Shown: one piece after another, positions 55,743 to 64,000 of the stretch | Numbering within the stretch: the first letter of the stretch is position 1 | Layout of the letters: the number at the start of each line of letters is the position of its first letter | NCBI RefSeq assembly: GCF_024346975.1 | Contig: NZ_AP024886.1 | Span: forward strand, 1,030,536-1,094,535 | Reading direction: 5' to 3' | DNA length: 64,000 nucleotides | Source: Vibrio neonatus | Lineage (GTDB): Bacteria; Pseudomonadota; Gammaproteobacteria; Enterobacterales; Vibrionaceae | Notes under the pieces: model-generated | Told to the model about the DNA's origin: nothing | The model's database searches: none | The model's input: only the letters and a program-made list of their open reading frames with translations | Translations under genes and position numbers: made by a program

Positions 55743-57950
55743 CTACGAATCACTTTTGTATGCGTAATTGTAGTAACCATATGTGTAGTAACTTGAAGCT
55801 GTTTTCTCTACGGCATTCAAAATAACGCCTTTAGTTTCTACACCAGCTTGTTCTAGGCGATCTGCAGCTACTTCAAGCTCTTTAGGCGACGTTATGCCGA
55901 ATCTAGATACCATCAGTGTTGTTCCACTATGGCGGCCAACGATTGCGGCATCGGTTACAGCTAGCACAGGTGGTGTATCGATAAGAACGATATCGTAGTT
56001 TTCACTTGCCCAATCCACCAATTCAGTAAATCTAGCGTGCATTAGGAGCTCTGAAGGATTTGGCGGTGTTTTACCTTTAGAAATAACATCTAGATTATCT
56101 GTGATACTAGTATGAATCACATCTTCGATACTGTGCGTATTTGCTAGACAGTCTGAAAGGCCGTGGGTATGAGCCAAAATAACGCCATGCCCTATATGGC
56201 CTTTGCGCATATCGGCGTCGATAACAAGCACCTTTTGACCACTACTAGCGATAACCGAGGCAAAGTTGGTAGAAACAAACGACTTACCGATACCTGGCGA
56301 CGGGCCCGTAATCATAATGACGTTGTTTTTCGCTTCCATCATCGCAAAGTGCAAGCTTGTTCGAAGCGAACGTAGTGCTTCAACCGCTAGGTCTGCAGGG
56401 TTAACTAGAGTCAACATCGCCTCTTGTGCAGGGCGTTTCTTACCCGACTTTCTAAGCTTCTGGTAAGATTTTTCAATCTTCTCTTGTTGTTCTGATTTTG
56501 GAATAGTCGCATATACAGACAAACCGATTTCTTCAATTTGGTCCGGGCTTTCCACTCCACGATGGAATGCAGCGCGAAGCAATACAAACGCTACGCTTAA
56601 CATACCGCCAAGAAGAGTGGCTAATACTGCAATGAGTGGTTTTTTCGGTTTAACCGCTAAGCCGTTTGAAGCGGCTTTATCAAGAATGCGTACGTTACCT
56701 ACAGTACTTGCCTTAACTATGGCAAGTTCTTGTGATTTGTTGAGCAATTGAACATAAATTTCTTGGTTTACTTGCACATCGCGAGTTAAACGCAGTACTT
56801 CACGTTGAGTTTTTGGAAGCTTTTTGATTTTTGCTTCTAGCTGATGTTTTTGTTTAAGTAACGTTTGACGTTTTTCTAGTACTGCAACATAAGCTGGGTG
56901 TTGTTTAGTGAAGCGCTGTGCTAGTTCACTTTCTTTGAATGTCAGTTCATTCAGTTGTGATTCGAGTTCAACCATCACTTTCAAGGTTGATTGCGCTTCT
57001 AAACCTAAATCTATAGATTCATTATCTTGGCGGTATTTATTCAGCGCATCTTCATTAATGGTTAGTTGCTGTTTAATTTCTGGTAGCTTGGTTTTTAAGA
57101 ACTTGAGGCTGTTTTCAGCTTCGGCTGCGTTTCTGTCTACGTTTTGTAGGAAGTAGTTAGTTGCAACATCATTTAGTAGGTCAATATTTTGTTGAGAGTC
57201 TGGTCCTTCGAAGCCAAAGGATAAAATACCGGACTGTTTACCACGTTCAGATACTGATAAGTTAGACGCTAACCAATTGATAGCGGTGAGTTTAGAGCGT
57301 TGTGATAAGTTGAAAACCTGTCCTTGTTTACCCGAAAGGTATGAAACAAAGATAGAGAATGCGGCTTGATCAGATGTTGCCGATACTTGAGACGATTTAG
57401 CTAACTCCCCTACTTTTCCTTTTAAAATCAGTTTTTCGTTAGCATCAACTAGTGAGTACTCACCCGTTTGTACGTTATCAAGGGTAAGTTCATAACCCTC
57501 TGTATCGGCATATTCAGGGATGTTAAATCGTTCTACTTTTATGTGGGCTTCTTTGCCTAAGCGCATGGCTAAGCCTTTACCGATAACTGGTAAGTAGTCA
57601 GGCGTTGCGACCGTAGTTAAGTTGAATTTATCTACTGTTTTGCTTAAAACCATGCGAGATTTAATAATCTCAATTTCAGTGGCAGCGTTAGACTCTTGAG
57701 CAAACATGTCGCTCAAGCCTTCGCTCAATGCTGGCATACCACTGTTTTTTTGTTCTACTTGAATTAGTGCATCTGCTTTATAAATTGGCGTTGCCAATAA
57801 TGCATAGGTCACACCTAATGCAGCAAAGATGAAAGTAGTAACAATGATGATCCACTTACCATCAAGCAACAGACCAAGCAATTTACCAAGATCGATTACG
57901 TCAGGTTGAGGGGTTTGTTGTGAACGATTTGCACGAGTGTTTTGGGTCAT
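55743..57950 (-). CDS. wzc: Polysaccharide co-polymerase tyrosine autokinase Wzc
   Basis: A 735-aa inner-membrane protein. Helix 1 is near residue 35 and helix 2 near 440, flanking a periplasmic coiled-coil domain. The cytoplasmic BY-kinase follows, with Walker A GPSPGIGKS, Walker A' VLVIDADMRKG and Walker B VLIDTPPV. A Tyr-rich tail (SYYTYGYYNYAY) provides autophosphorylation sites. It controls chain length and export with Wza and is dephosphorylated by Wzb. Confidence 0.95.
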   Translation of the reverse strand: MTQNTRANRSQQTPQPDVIDLGKLLGLLLDGKWIIIVTTFIFAALGVTYALLATPIYKADALIQVEQKNSGMPALSEGLSDMFAQESNAATEIEIIKSRMVLSKTVDKFNLTTVATPDYLPVIGKGLAMRLGKEAHIKVERFNIPEYADTEGYELTLDNVQTGEYSLVDANEKLILKGKVGELAKSSQVSATSDQAAFSIFVSYLSGKQGQVFNLSQRSKLTAINWLASNLSVSERGKQSGILSFGFEGPDSQQNIDLLNDVATNYFLQNVDRNAAEAENSLKFLKTKLPEIKQQLTINEDALNKYRQDNESIDLGLEAQSTLKVMVELESQLNELTFKESELAQRFTKQHPAYVAVLEKRQTLLKQKHQLEAKIKKLPKTQREVLRLTRDVQVNQEIYVQLLNKSQELAIVKASTVGNVRILDKAASNGLAVKPKKPLIAVLATLLGGMLSVAFVLLRAAFHRGVESPDQIEEIGLSVYATIPKSEQQEKIEKSYQKLRKSGKKRPAQEAMLTLVNPADLAVEALRSLRTSLHFAMMEAKNNVIMITGPSPGIGKSFVSTNFASVIASSGQKVLVIDADMRKGHIGHGVILAHTHGLSDCLANTHSIEDVIHTSITDNLDVISKGKTPPNPSELLMHARFTELVDWASENYDIVLIDTPPVLAVTDAAIVGRHSGTTLMVSRFGITSPKELEVAADRLEQAGVETKGVILNAVEKTASSYYTYGYYNYAYKSDS

Positions 57951-58009
57951 GAGAAATAGGTTCTAGCTCAGGTAAGTAGATTAAATAAATTTGGAGTTGA
58001 GTGGAGCGC

Positions 58010-58435
58010 TTACAGGCGCTTTATCCACTCTTTTGCTGACTTATCAATTAAGCCATACACGTGTTCAAATGCTTCTAAGCTTTGCTTGTAAGGATCAGGG
58101 ATTTCTTTGTTTATCCAATGTCCATACAGCATGGTTTTTCCGCGAGCGGCTGGGGCTAACTTGGTAATCGCGTCAATGTGACCTTTTTCCATAACTAGAA
58201 TAAGGTCGTTCTCTGCAATCATTTTAGTCGTTATTTGTCGCGCAACATGGTTAGTTAAGTCTAAATCTTTGTTTGCTGATACTGTGATGGAGTTTTCATC
58301 AGTCGGTTTATCAACTAATGCGCCCAACCCCGCCGAAGTGACATTTTTTGCTGGCAATGCCTGCTTTAAAATCTCTTCCCCAATAGGGCTACGGCAAATA
58401 TTGCCAATGCACACTACCAATATGTTGTTGAACAT
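58010..58435 (-). CDS. wzb: Low-molecular-weight protein tyrosine phosphatase Wzb
   Basis: A 141-aa phosphatase with the C-x5-R loop at C9 to R15 (CIGNICRS) and the general-acid Asp in IPDPYKQS. It dephosphorylates the Tyr tail of Wzc, cycling capsule assembly. It lies between wza and wzc, the standard order. Gaps on both sides are under 60 bases. Confidence 0.95.
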   Translation of the reverse strand: MFNNILVVCIGNICRSPIGEEILKQALPAKNVTSAGLGALVDKPTDENSITVSANKDLDLTNHVARQITTKMIAENDLILVMEKGHIDAITKLAPAARGKTMLYGHWINKEIPDPYKQSLEAFEHVYGLIDKSAKEWIKRL

Positions 58436-58461
58436 GAATGTAATCCTGTTGCGCTGCGTTA

Positions 58462-59739
58462 TTACCAGTTATGAATTCTTACTGCCATTTCAGTTAGGTC
58501 ATTTAAACCGCTGATGGTAGGCAAGATTTGGCTAACCACACGGTTGTATTGCACGATTGGCGCTGCGGTTACATACACTACATCATATGGCTCAAGTTCA
58601 AATTCTGTACCTGTAACCAATGCTGTTGCGTCACTAATATCCAGTTGATATACGTTTGCGACGATGTGTTCTGGTCTTGGTTGTTTACCTTGCTCAGCAA
58701 GTTGTTGATTTTTTGCTTCAAGGTCGCGCTTTTCTTCATCAGTTAACGATTGATCACGAACTTGCGCAAGATAGGCTTCGTGCGCTTTATCACGTTGGCC
58801 GCTACGTACTACAAATACGCCTGTTGCGTTTGCTGCTAACTCATTAATGCCACCCACTTCACTTAGTGCTTCAGTCAGTGTCATACCAGAACGATCAATT
58901 TTAAGCAATTTAGGTGACTTTACTTCACCAAGTATAAACACCTTCTGCGCATCGTTACGAGGCACATGGATGATATCACCTTTTTGTAGCAAACGATTTT
59001 GTGTTAGGTCGCCATTTTGCATTAGATCATGTAAGGATAAAGTTTCTGACTTACCTTGGCGAGTGAGAGTAACATTGCGCCAATCCGCGTCGGCGGTTAG
59101 ACCACCCGCTTGGTTGATAGCATCTAAAAAAGTAAGAGGGACATTGGTAAGAGGTTGATACCCTGGCTGGCGAATCTCACCCGTCACATAGGCTTTTTGT
59201 GAACGGAAACCAGCAATATTGACGTCAACTTGGGGACTTTCAATGTAACGAGCTAGGCGATCAGAGATCTCTTTACGTACTTGTTTAACTGTTTTACCAG
59301 CTACTTTAACAAATCCAATATATGGATAAAAAATAGTTCCATCGGCATGAACCCAGTGACCAGCTTCTTGAGCACTACGATAAGAACCGGCAGGGATAGT
59401 TAGTTCAGGGTGATCCCATATAGTTATGTTTAGTATATCGCCTTCACCAATAACATACTCATAGTTAGCCGCTTCTGCATCTAACACAGGGTTGCTAAGA
59501 GAATGTGCTTCCACAGCCGCAAACGACGCGTAACGGTTAACAAAAGAGGGAGATAAAGGGTATACGTTAACGACGTTGACTGGAGTTTGTGCCAGCTCTT
59601 GCTCAGACATTTTTGATTCGTCTGGCGTAGTGTTAATTACTTGCTTATTGTCTAAATCGACAGTTGAGCCCGGCATAGTACAGCCTGAGATGGCTAGCAA
59701 TGTTGCCAAAGGCAAGACTGTTTTAAAGATTGGTTTCAT
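58462..59739 (-). CDS. wza: Outer-membrane polysaccharide export lipoprotein Wza
   Basis: A 425-aa lipoprotein with signal peptide and lipobox LLAISGC (C20). The poly_export domain (YVIGEGDILNITIWDHPEL) and SLBB domains (RSQKAYVTGEIRQPGYQPLT, KVFILGEVKSPKLLKIDRSG) are followed by a C-terminal amphipathic segment that forms the OM pore. I choose the Met at 59739 because the lipoprotein signal starts there. An open extension up to 59844 would run through the ops element. It is the first gene of the operon. Confidence 0.95.
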   Translation of the reverse strand: MKPIFKTVLPLATLLAISGCTMPGSTVDLDNKQVINTTPDESKMSEQELAQTPVNVVNVYPLSPSFVNRYASFAAVEAHSLSNPVLDAEAANYEYVIGEGDILNITIWDHPELTIPAGSYRSAQEAGHWVHADGTIFYPYIGFVKVAGKTVKQVRKEISDRLARYIESPQVDVNIAGFRSQKAYVTGEIRQPGYQPLTNVPLTFLDAINQAGGLTADADWRNVTLTRQGKSETLSLHDLMQNGDLTQNRLLQKGDIIHVPRNDAQKVFILGEVKSPKLLKIDRSGMTLTEALSEVGGINELAANATGVFVVRSGQRDKAHEAYLAQVRDQSLTDEEKRDLEAKNQQLAEQGKQPRPEHIVANVYQLDISDATALVTGTEFELEPYDVVYVTAAPIVQYNRVVSQILPTISGLNDLTEMAVRIHNW

Positions 59740-60455
59740 AATTAATGGCTTACAGGCAGATAAGTCTATTTCGGGTTGCGATATAGTACAGGAAAAATGA
59801 CAGTTTGGGTACGCTACCGCCCAGAGGATTATTCGAAATTCCACGATTCGGTAGTGTTATTAAATTGTTGTATCTTTGATTTGCTGACTCTTGATTTTTA
59901 CAGATCGACAGGTGACTGAGCCACGCCAATTTGTAATACAAGTTAAATGCATACAATAAGATTTATATCTTGAGTATGTATTACGCCACAAAAACTAACT
60001 TAAAGTATTGATCTGAGGCAACAACTACTTTGTATGCTTTGAAAATGACTTTTTACCCATGGAATATACCAATAATAAAACTGAAATTCACTACCAATAC
60101 AATAACTTAAGCGACATAGCCATCATCAAATCAGCTTTATTAGACCTGACACCATAACTGCATAATTATGCAATAAGTGATGTTTGGTTCACGGCCCAAA
60201 TTTTATAGAAAATGTGTTTCATAAAGATGACACAGCTATAAATTGTAATACTTTATATGGGTCAGTGTACTCCCAAAGTACTATTTTTTTCAACATAACC
60301 TACAAAGTTTAAAAAATTAATACATCGAATTAAATCGTAGATCACAAAACGAAATATAATCTTCTGTCTACATGAGTATGCGCCCATACCAACTTGCTTT
60401 TTTCAACTCGATTTTTAATCCCAAAACCTACTTTTATATTTCAAAATGTAACTTA
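59740..60455. other. Upstream region of the capsule operon
   Basis: 716 bases of AT-rich sequence containing the ops element. The wza promoter should lie upstream of 59821. No gene was recognised. Confidence 0.6.
59808..59821 (-). promoter_or_regulatory. ops/JUMPStart element (RfaH recruitment)
   Basis: The minus strand reads GGCGGTAGCGTACC, which contains the ops core GGCGGTAG recognised by RfaH on paused RNA polymerase. It lies about 70 bases upstream of the wza start in the leader. It predicts RfaH-dependent antitermination of the downstream operon. It is the only copy I see in the window. Confidence 0.9.
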
Positions 60456-61439
60456 CTAGTGAGCTATATTTACCTTGGCATAACGGTTAGCCAATATCGC
60501 ACAATAAAAAATTTGAATAGGGTGATAAAGCATGATCGGCAGTAAAATCATGCCTAAATTAGGATTATGCGCAAAAATCACTTTTGCCATTGGGATACCT
60601 GCGGCTAGGGTCTTTTTCGAGCCACAAAACACAGCGGCCACTTCGTCTTGGTGGGCAAAGCCGACTTTTCTTGCGCCCCATTGAATGGCGTGCACCATGA
60701 CCACCAGCACTAGGAAGCAAATCACGATTGAGGCGATTAACAATGGCAGTGAGAAGTCGCTCCATATGCCGTGTTCAATAGAATCACAAAATGCGCTGTA
60801 AACAATAGTAAGGATGACGTACTTATCTAGCTTGTTGACCACGCTTTTGTGCTTTTGTGTCCACTCTAACAACCAAGGGCGTAGCAGTTGGCCTAACACC
60901 ATAGGCAATAGCAACATCTTAGAAATTGAGATGACAGAATCTAGTAGGTTTAGGTCGGCCCCTTCCATTCCCATAAACGCTTGAATAAGCAGTGGCGTGA
61001 TAAATACACCTAAGATACTGGATAACGAAGCGTTAAAGATGGCGCCAGGGAGATTGCCTTTGCCAATTGAGGTCATGGCAACTGAGGAAGAAATTGTGCT
61101 CGGTAGCACAAACAGATAACAGAAACCAAAAGCGAGCGCTGCGGGCATGTAGGCTAACATTCCCTTGCCGAACACTAGCCATAACAATGGATAGGCAACA
61201 AAGGTGGCGCACTGCACATAGATATGAAGTTTCCAGTTGGTTACACCATCGGAAATGGCTTTTGGCGATAAGCCTAAGCCATGCAAAAAGAATACTAACG
61301 CGATGCCTAGAACAGTGATGGTATCAAGGTGCAGCACTCCGCCGCTTTTACCCCAATCAGGAGTCAGTATGGCTAGCGCTATTGCCAGTACCATACCAAT
61401 TAGAAACCACTCTTTCTTAAGCTTGCTTTGAAAATCCAT
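60456..61439 (-). CDS. Bile acid:sodium symporter family (SBF-like) protein
   Basis: A 327-aa protein with about ten helices. The N-terminal FLHGLGLSPKAISDGVTNWK, the discontinuous-helix FVLPSTISSSVAMTSIGKGN and the FCGSKKTLAAGIPMAKVIF segment match the SBF-like/YfeH family (PF13593), related to bile acid and arsenite carriers. Substrate is unknown. It is separate from the capsule operon by 716 bases. Confidence 0.87.
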   Translation of the reverse strand: MDFQSKLKKEWFLIGMVLAIALAILTPDWGKSGGVLHLDTITVLGIALVFFLHGLGLSPKAISDGVTNWKLHIYVQCATFVAYPLLWLVFGKGMLAYMPAALAFGFCYLFVLPSTISSSVAMTSIGKGNLPGAIFNASLSSILGVFITPLLIQAFMGMEGADLNLLDSVISISKMLLLPMVLGQLLRPWLLEWTQKHKSVVNKLDKYVILTIVYSAFCDSIEHGIWSDFSLPLLIASIVICFLVLVVMVHAIQWGARKVGFAHQDEVAAVFCGSKKTLAAGIPMAKVIFAHNPNLGMILLPIMLYHPIQIFYCAILANRYAKVNIAH

Positions 61440-61536
61440 CTTGCACTTCTCAAGTTGTCCATTTTATGAAAACGCACACGATGTTAACTAGTTTCGTTTT
61501 TTTTAGCTACAAAAAAAGTTAAAATTATTGATTACA

Positions 61537-61887
61537 TTAGACGCCGACTCGATGTTCGTATTCCACCACCACTTGATTACCATCGACATACACATTACGA
61601 ATGTCGCCATCAACGGACATTCTTGAGCATAAGGTAATGACACTGTTTTCCACCGTTACATTCGCTCTCAATGACGGAATAGCGTAACTCGCATCCACCT
61701 TTAAATATTCGCAAAAGCGCGTCACAAACGGATAGGTCAGCGTTGCTCTGCCACGCAACAATTGCCCAAACTCGGCTTGCGATACACCTAGTTTTCTTGA
61801 GATATCCATTTGCGTTAAGCGCATTTTGGCTTTTTGTGACATCCAAGTGTCATAGAGGGCGGTTCGGTCTTGTTCGGTAAATTCCAT
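61537..61887 (-). CDS. XRE/Cro-type DNA-binding regulator
   Basis: A 116-aa protein. The HTH spans about residues 22-62 (MRLTQMDISRKLGVSQAEFG, LLRGRATLTYPFVTRFCEYL). The C-terminal ~45 residues form a small beta-rich extension (ITLCSRMSVDGDIRNVYVDG). Targets are unknown. It is flanked by a transporter gene and queC. Confidence 0.82.
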   Translation of the reverse strand: MEFTEQDRTALYDTWMSQKAKMRLTQMDISRKLGVSQAEFGQLLRGRATLTYPFVTRFCEYLKVDASYAIPSLRANVTVENSVITLCSRMSVDGDIRNVYVDGNQVVVEYEHRVGV

Positions 61888-61997
61888 TGTGCTGTTCAGA
61901 GTCTATTTCAGTTGCCAATAGTGTCGCTTATGCACAAAGTTGATTGTCAAATCAGCGTTAGCGGAGTGTAAGAGGAAGACAAGATGTGATGGGAAGC

Positions 61998-62023
61998 GGT
62001 TCTGGAATGACTATTCCAGAACC
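61998..62023 (-). terminator. Hairpin after queC
   Basis: A perfect 11-bp stem GGTTCTGGAAT / ATTCCAGAACC with a 4-base loop, 13 bases beyond the queC stop. It lacks a T-tract on the minus strand, so termination may be inefficient. Confidence 0.6.
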
Positions 62024-62035
62024 TTGTTTGAAGAA

Positions 62036-62728
62036 TTAGGCTTTGGCTGTTTTCTGTTGATAGGCCGCCATCACGTGTTCGGTGTTCTCTTGATATTCCG
62101 CCAGACCTTTTGCTCTAAGATCGCAGGCAGGGCAATCGCCACAACCTGAGCCAACAATGCCGTTGTAACAGGTTAAGGTGTGGTCTCGCACCATCTCAAG
62201 GGCGTTGTAGGTATCTGCCATCGCCCATGTTTCGGCTTTATTGAGCCACATAAGTGGAGTGTTGATCAGCAACGGATAATCCATGCCTTGCGCCAACGCT
62301 GAGTTCATGGTTTTGACAAATTCATCACGGCAATCTGGGTAGCCCGAAAAGTCAGTTTCGCAGACGCCAGTAATCAAGGTTTTTGCGCCGACTTGGTAAG
62401 CGTAAATCCCCGCTAGGGTCAAAAAGAGAATATTGCGCCCTGGCACAAATGAATTTGGTAGACCATTGTCGGCCAATTCATGGGATACAGGAATGTCATC
62501 ACGAGTTAAAGAGCTGACCGCCAATTCATTAAGAAGCGTAACATCCATGACTTTGTGCGCGGTTACGCCCAGTTGTTTTGCCAAGCTTTTAGCCACTTCA
62601 ATTTCTTGACGGTGGCGCTGACCGTAGTCATAAGTGATGGCATGTACTTCATCATATTGAGTTAAGGCTTGCACAAGGCATGTAGTTGAGTCTTGGCCTC
62701 CACTGAAAATAACGACGGCTTTATTCAT
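62036..62728 (-). CDS. queC: 7-cyano-7-deazaguanine synthase QueC
   Basis: ATP-dependent enzyme of 230 aa turning 7-carboxy-7-deazaguanine into preQ0. The PP-loop [11 protein letters not shown] (about 7-17) and the zinc-binding cysteines in [22 protein letters not shown] are intact. AGGAAG lies before the ATG. It acts directly after QueE, encoded 56 kb away. Confidence 0.95.
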   Translation of the reverse strand: MNKAVVIFSGGQDSTTCLVQALTQYDEVHAITYDYGQRHRQEIEVAKSLAKQLGVTAHKVMDVTLLNELAVSSLTRDDIPVSHELADNGLPNSFVPGRNILFLTLAGIYAYQVGAKTLITGVCETDFSGYPDCRDEFVKTMNSALAQGMDYPLLINTPLMWLNKAETWAMADTYNALEMVRDHTLTCYNGIVGSGCGDCPACDLRAKGLAEYQENTEHVMAAYQQKTAKA

Positions 62729-62872
62729 GGTTTAGTCTTCCTGCTGATATTGAGTCGATCGCGCACAATCTAACAAATTTGTGTGATAAAACAAATTTAT
62801 ACTTCAAGTTCCCAAAGTCAATCCGACTAATGATAAACTCACTTAAAATAATAAACATTAGGTAAGTAAACC

Positions 62873-63328
62873 ATGGAAAAAACAACCCGCACCATGAACA
62901 AGCAAAAGCACGTCGCGCTTGTTGCCCACGACCATTACAAGCAAGAGTTATTGCAGTGGACGATTGAAAACAAAGAAAAACTGGCCAAGCATTCTCTGTA
63001 CGCTACTGGTACTACTGGTCACTTACTAAGCCGTGAAACTGGCCTAGAAATTAAAAGTTTGATGAGTGGCCCTATGGGTGGCGACCAGCAATTAGGCTCT
63101 TTAATTGCGGAAGGCAAAATTGATGTGATGATCTTTTTCTGGGACCCACTGAATGCCGCGCCGCATGACCCAGATGTGAAAGCCCTACTGCGTATTGCCA
63201 GCGTATGGAATATCCCAGTAGCGACTAACCGCGCGACCGCTCGCTTCTTGTTTGATTCACCGTTGATTGATGAAGAAGTCGAGATCAAAATCCCTGATTA
63301 TCAAAGCTATTTAGAAAAACGCATGTAA
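62873..63328 (+). CDS. mgsA: Methylglyoxal synthase MgsA
   Basis: A 151-aa enzyme converting dihydroxyacetone phosphate to methylglyoxal and phosphate. [49 protein letters not shown] and [21 protein letters not shown] are all conserved, including the catalytic Asp in the SGPMGGDQQ loop. An in-frame Met at residue 8 is an alternative start. A strong terminator follows. Confidence 0.96.
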   Translation: MEKTTRTMNKQKHVALVAHDHYKQELLQWTIENKEKLAKHSLYATGTTGHLLSRETGLEIKSLMSGPMGGDQQLGSLIAEGKIDVMIFFWDPLNAAPHDPDVKALLRIASVWNIPVATNRATARFLFDSPLIDEEVEIKIPDYQSYLEKRM

Positions 63329-63360
63329 TCAGCCACTTTTCAAAGCGTTATAAACTCAAA

Positions 63361-63409
63361 AACCTCGGAAATAACTCCATTACGGAAGCTATTTTCGAGG
63401 TTCTTTTTT
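63361..63409 (+). terminator. Terminator after mgsA
   Basis: AACCTCGGAAATA pairs with TATTTTCGAGGTT (one mismatch) and is followed by CTTTTTTG on the plus strand. Confidence 0.9.
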
Positions 63410-63442
63410 GCATGTTTGCTAATTACAGATAATCAGTGACAG

Positions 63443-63685
63443 TTACTCTACAAAGATATTGGCATCAATCTCTGTATCTTCTTCATAAGGCTCAGGCTGT
63501 GATTTCTTACGCTTCCTGTCATTACTGGTGCCAGCACGGTTTTCTGCAATGTCGACGGTTAAGTATTCGGAAAACGAGCCAATTACGAAACTTTTAAATG
63601 CATACAACGAAGACAGATGACCGCGATAGCCCAAGTAACTTGCGCCAAGTACTATCACCAGTAGTAGTATCACTTTGAAGTTCAT
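63443..63685 (-). CDS. Small single-pass membrane protein, unknown
   Basis: An 80-aa protein with one N-terminal helix (about residues 4-19, VILLLVIVLGASYLGY) and a charged tail (KRKKSQPEPYEEDTEIDANI). I choose the Met at 63685 because AAGGCGG lies upstream; a Met at 63724 has no visible ribosome site. No family was recognised. It lies downstream of a helicase gene on the same strand. Confidence 0.55.
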   Translation of the reverse strand: MNFKVILLLVIVLGASYLGYRGHLSSLYAFKSFVIGSFSEYLTVDIAENRAGTSNDRKRKKSQPEPYEEDTEIDANIFVE

Positions 63686-63762
63686 CTTTGCCGCCTTGCT
63701 ACCTTGTTGTTGGTCTCCCTGCATACAGTGTAGTCATTAGCGGCAGTCATTTTAAAAAATGG

Positions 63763-64000
63763 TTACTTTTTCTTCACCGCATAATTGCCTTCTAGCAATT
63801 CGGTAGCAAAGACGGACGGCTGTAAGTCGTAGCTGACAATCACTTCTTGTTTAGCGCGAGTTAACGCCACATAAAATAGTCGTCTTTCTTCGGCAAACGG
63901 GAAGCTATCGCTATTGGATTTCAGCGCCACATCCAAATGCGGGGCGCGTTCTTTTTGCGGGAAGTTATTTTCATTCACACCCATCAATAGCACGATATCC
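63763..64000 (-). CDS. helD: UvrD-family helicase, C-terminal part (HelD-like), partial
   Basis: The frame is open to the window edge, so the 5' end lies beyond base 64000. The visible ~78 residues hold the conserved SF1 motif VI region FPFAEERRLFYVALTRAKQEV and the preceding VLLMGVNENNFP, matching the end of DNA helicase IV. It would unwind DNA 3'-5' with ATP. The HelD assignment is based on the C-terminal pattern only. Confidence 0.7.
   Translation of the reverse strand, partial: DIVLLMGVNENNFPQKERAPHLDVALKSNSDSFPFAEERRLFYVALTRAKQEVIVSYDLQPSVFATELLEGNYAVKKK

Noticed and set aside
59740..59844. N-terminal extension of Wza upstream of the lipoprotein signal
   Set aside because: It would place 35 residues before a canonical lipobox signal and would translate the ops element; the leader reading is far more likely.

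Overview
The window is a chromosomal segment from a Vibrionaceae-type gammaproteobacterium. This rests on the divergent malT / malP-malQ plus glgB locus, an OmpU-like porin, NnrS, a wza-wzb-wzc capsule export set preceded by an RfaH ops element, and split preQ0 genes. It is an inference from gene content; no rRNA or tRNA gene is present to confirm it.

Bases 1-24,755 are mostly housekeeping. They hold a copper-delivery and ribosome-biogenesis operon (SCO1/SenC, PCuAC, rsgA), a cytoplasmic GH13 amylase, a DUF1353 / M15 peptidase pair, queD-queE, a general porin, a methyltransferase divergent from a LysR regulator, a CDF-type transporter, NnrS, an alpha/beta hydrolase and a MAPEG protein. The maltodextrin/glycogen block follows (glgB, malQ and malP on the minus strand, malT on the plus strand), with GGATGA/GGAGGA sites suited to MalT.

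Bases 24,936-59,850 form a large polysaccharide island built from at least two assembly systems. (i) Plus strand: a WbpM-like 4,6-dehydratase, a 4-reductase and a PglC-like initiating transferase, suggesting a D-QuiNAc or D-FucNAc-type first sugar. (ii) Minus strand 28.4-36.9 kb: Wzx, two GT4, a glutaminase-less asparagine-synthase homologue, a Wzy/WaaL-type protein, a predicted beta-propeller and a GT2. (iii) Minus strand 37.2-43.3 kb: UDP-glucuronate 4-epimerase, ugd, wecA, galU and a RAYT transposase, with the wecA-galU-RAYT piece lying between the two broken ends of an older wecA. (iv) Minus strand 43.7-59.7 kb: a capsule-like operon led by ops-wza-wzb-wzc, then Wzx, CapA, a small coupled ORF, Wzy, a TupA-like ATP-grasp, a decayed second polymerase, GTs and a three-gene L-QuiNAc/L-FucNAc pathway, ending in a strong terminator. 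Ugd and the epimerase can supply UDP-GlcA and UDP-GalA. TupA and CapA suggest that a uronic acid is amidated with amino acids or peptide.

Bases 60,456-64,000 return to core genes: a BASS-family transporter, an XRE-type regulator, queC, mgsA, a small membrane protein and the 3' end of a helD-like helicase.

The most notable observations are: a repeat-bounded segment sitting inside a split wecA, with repeats that supply stop codons; a RAYT gene with a nonsense codon at position 3; a truncated and frameshifted polymerase remnant; and the TupA/CapA capsule-amidation module with its unknown overlapping small gene.
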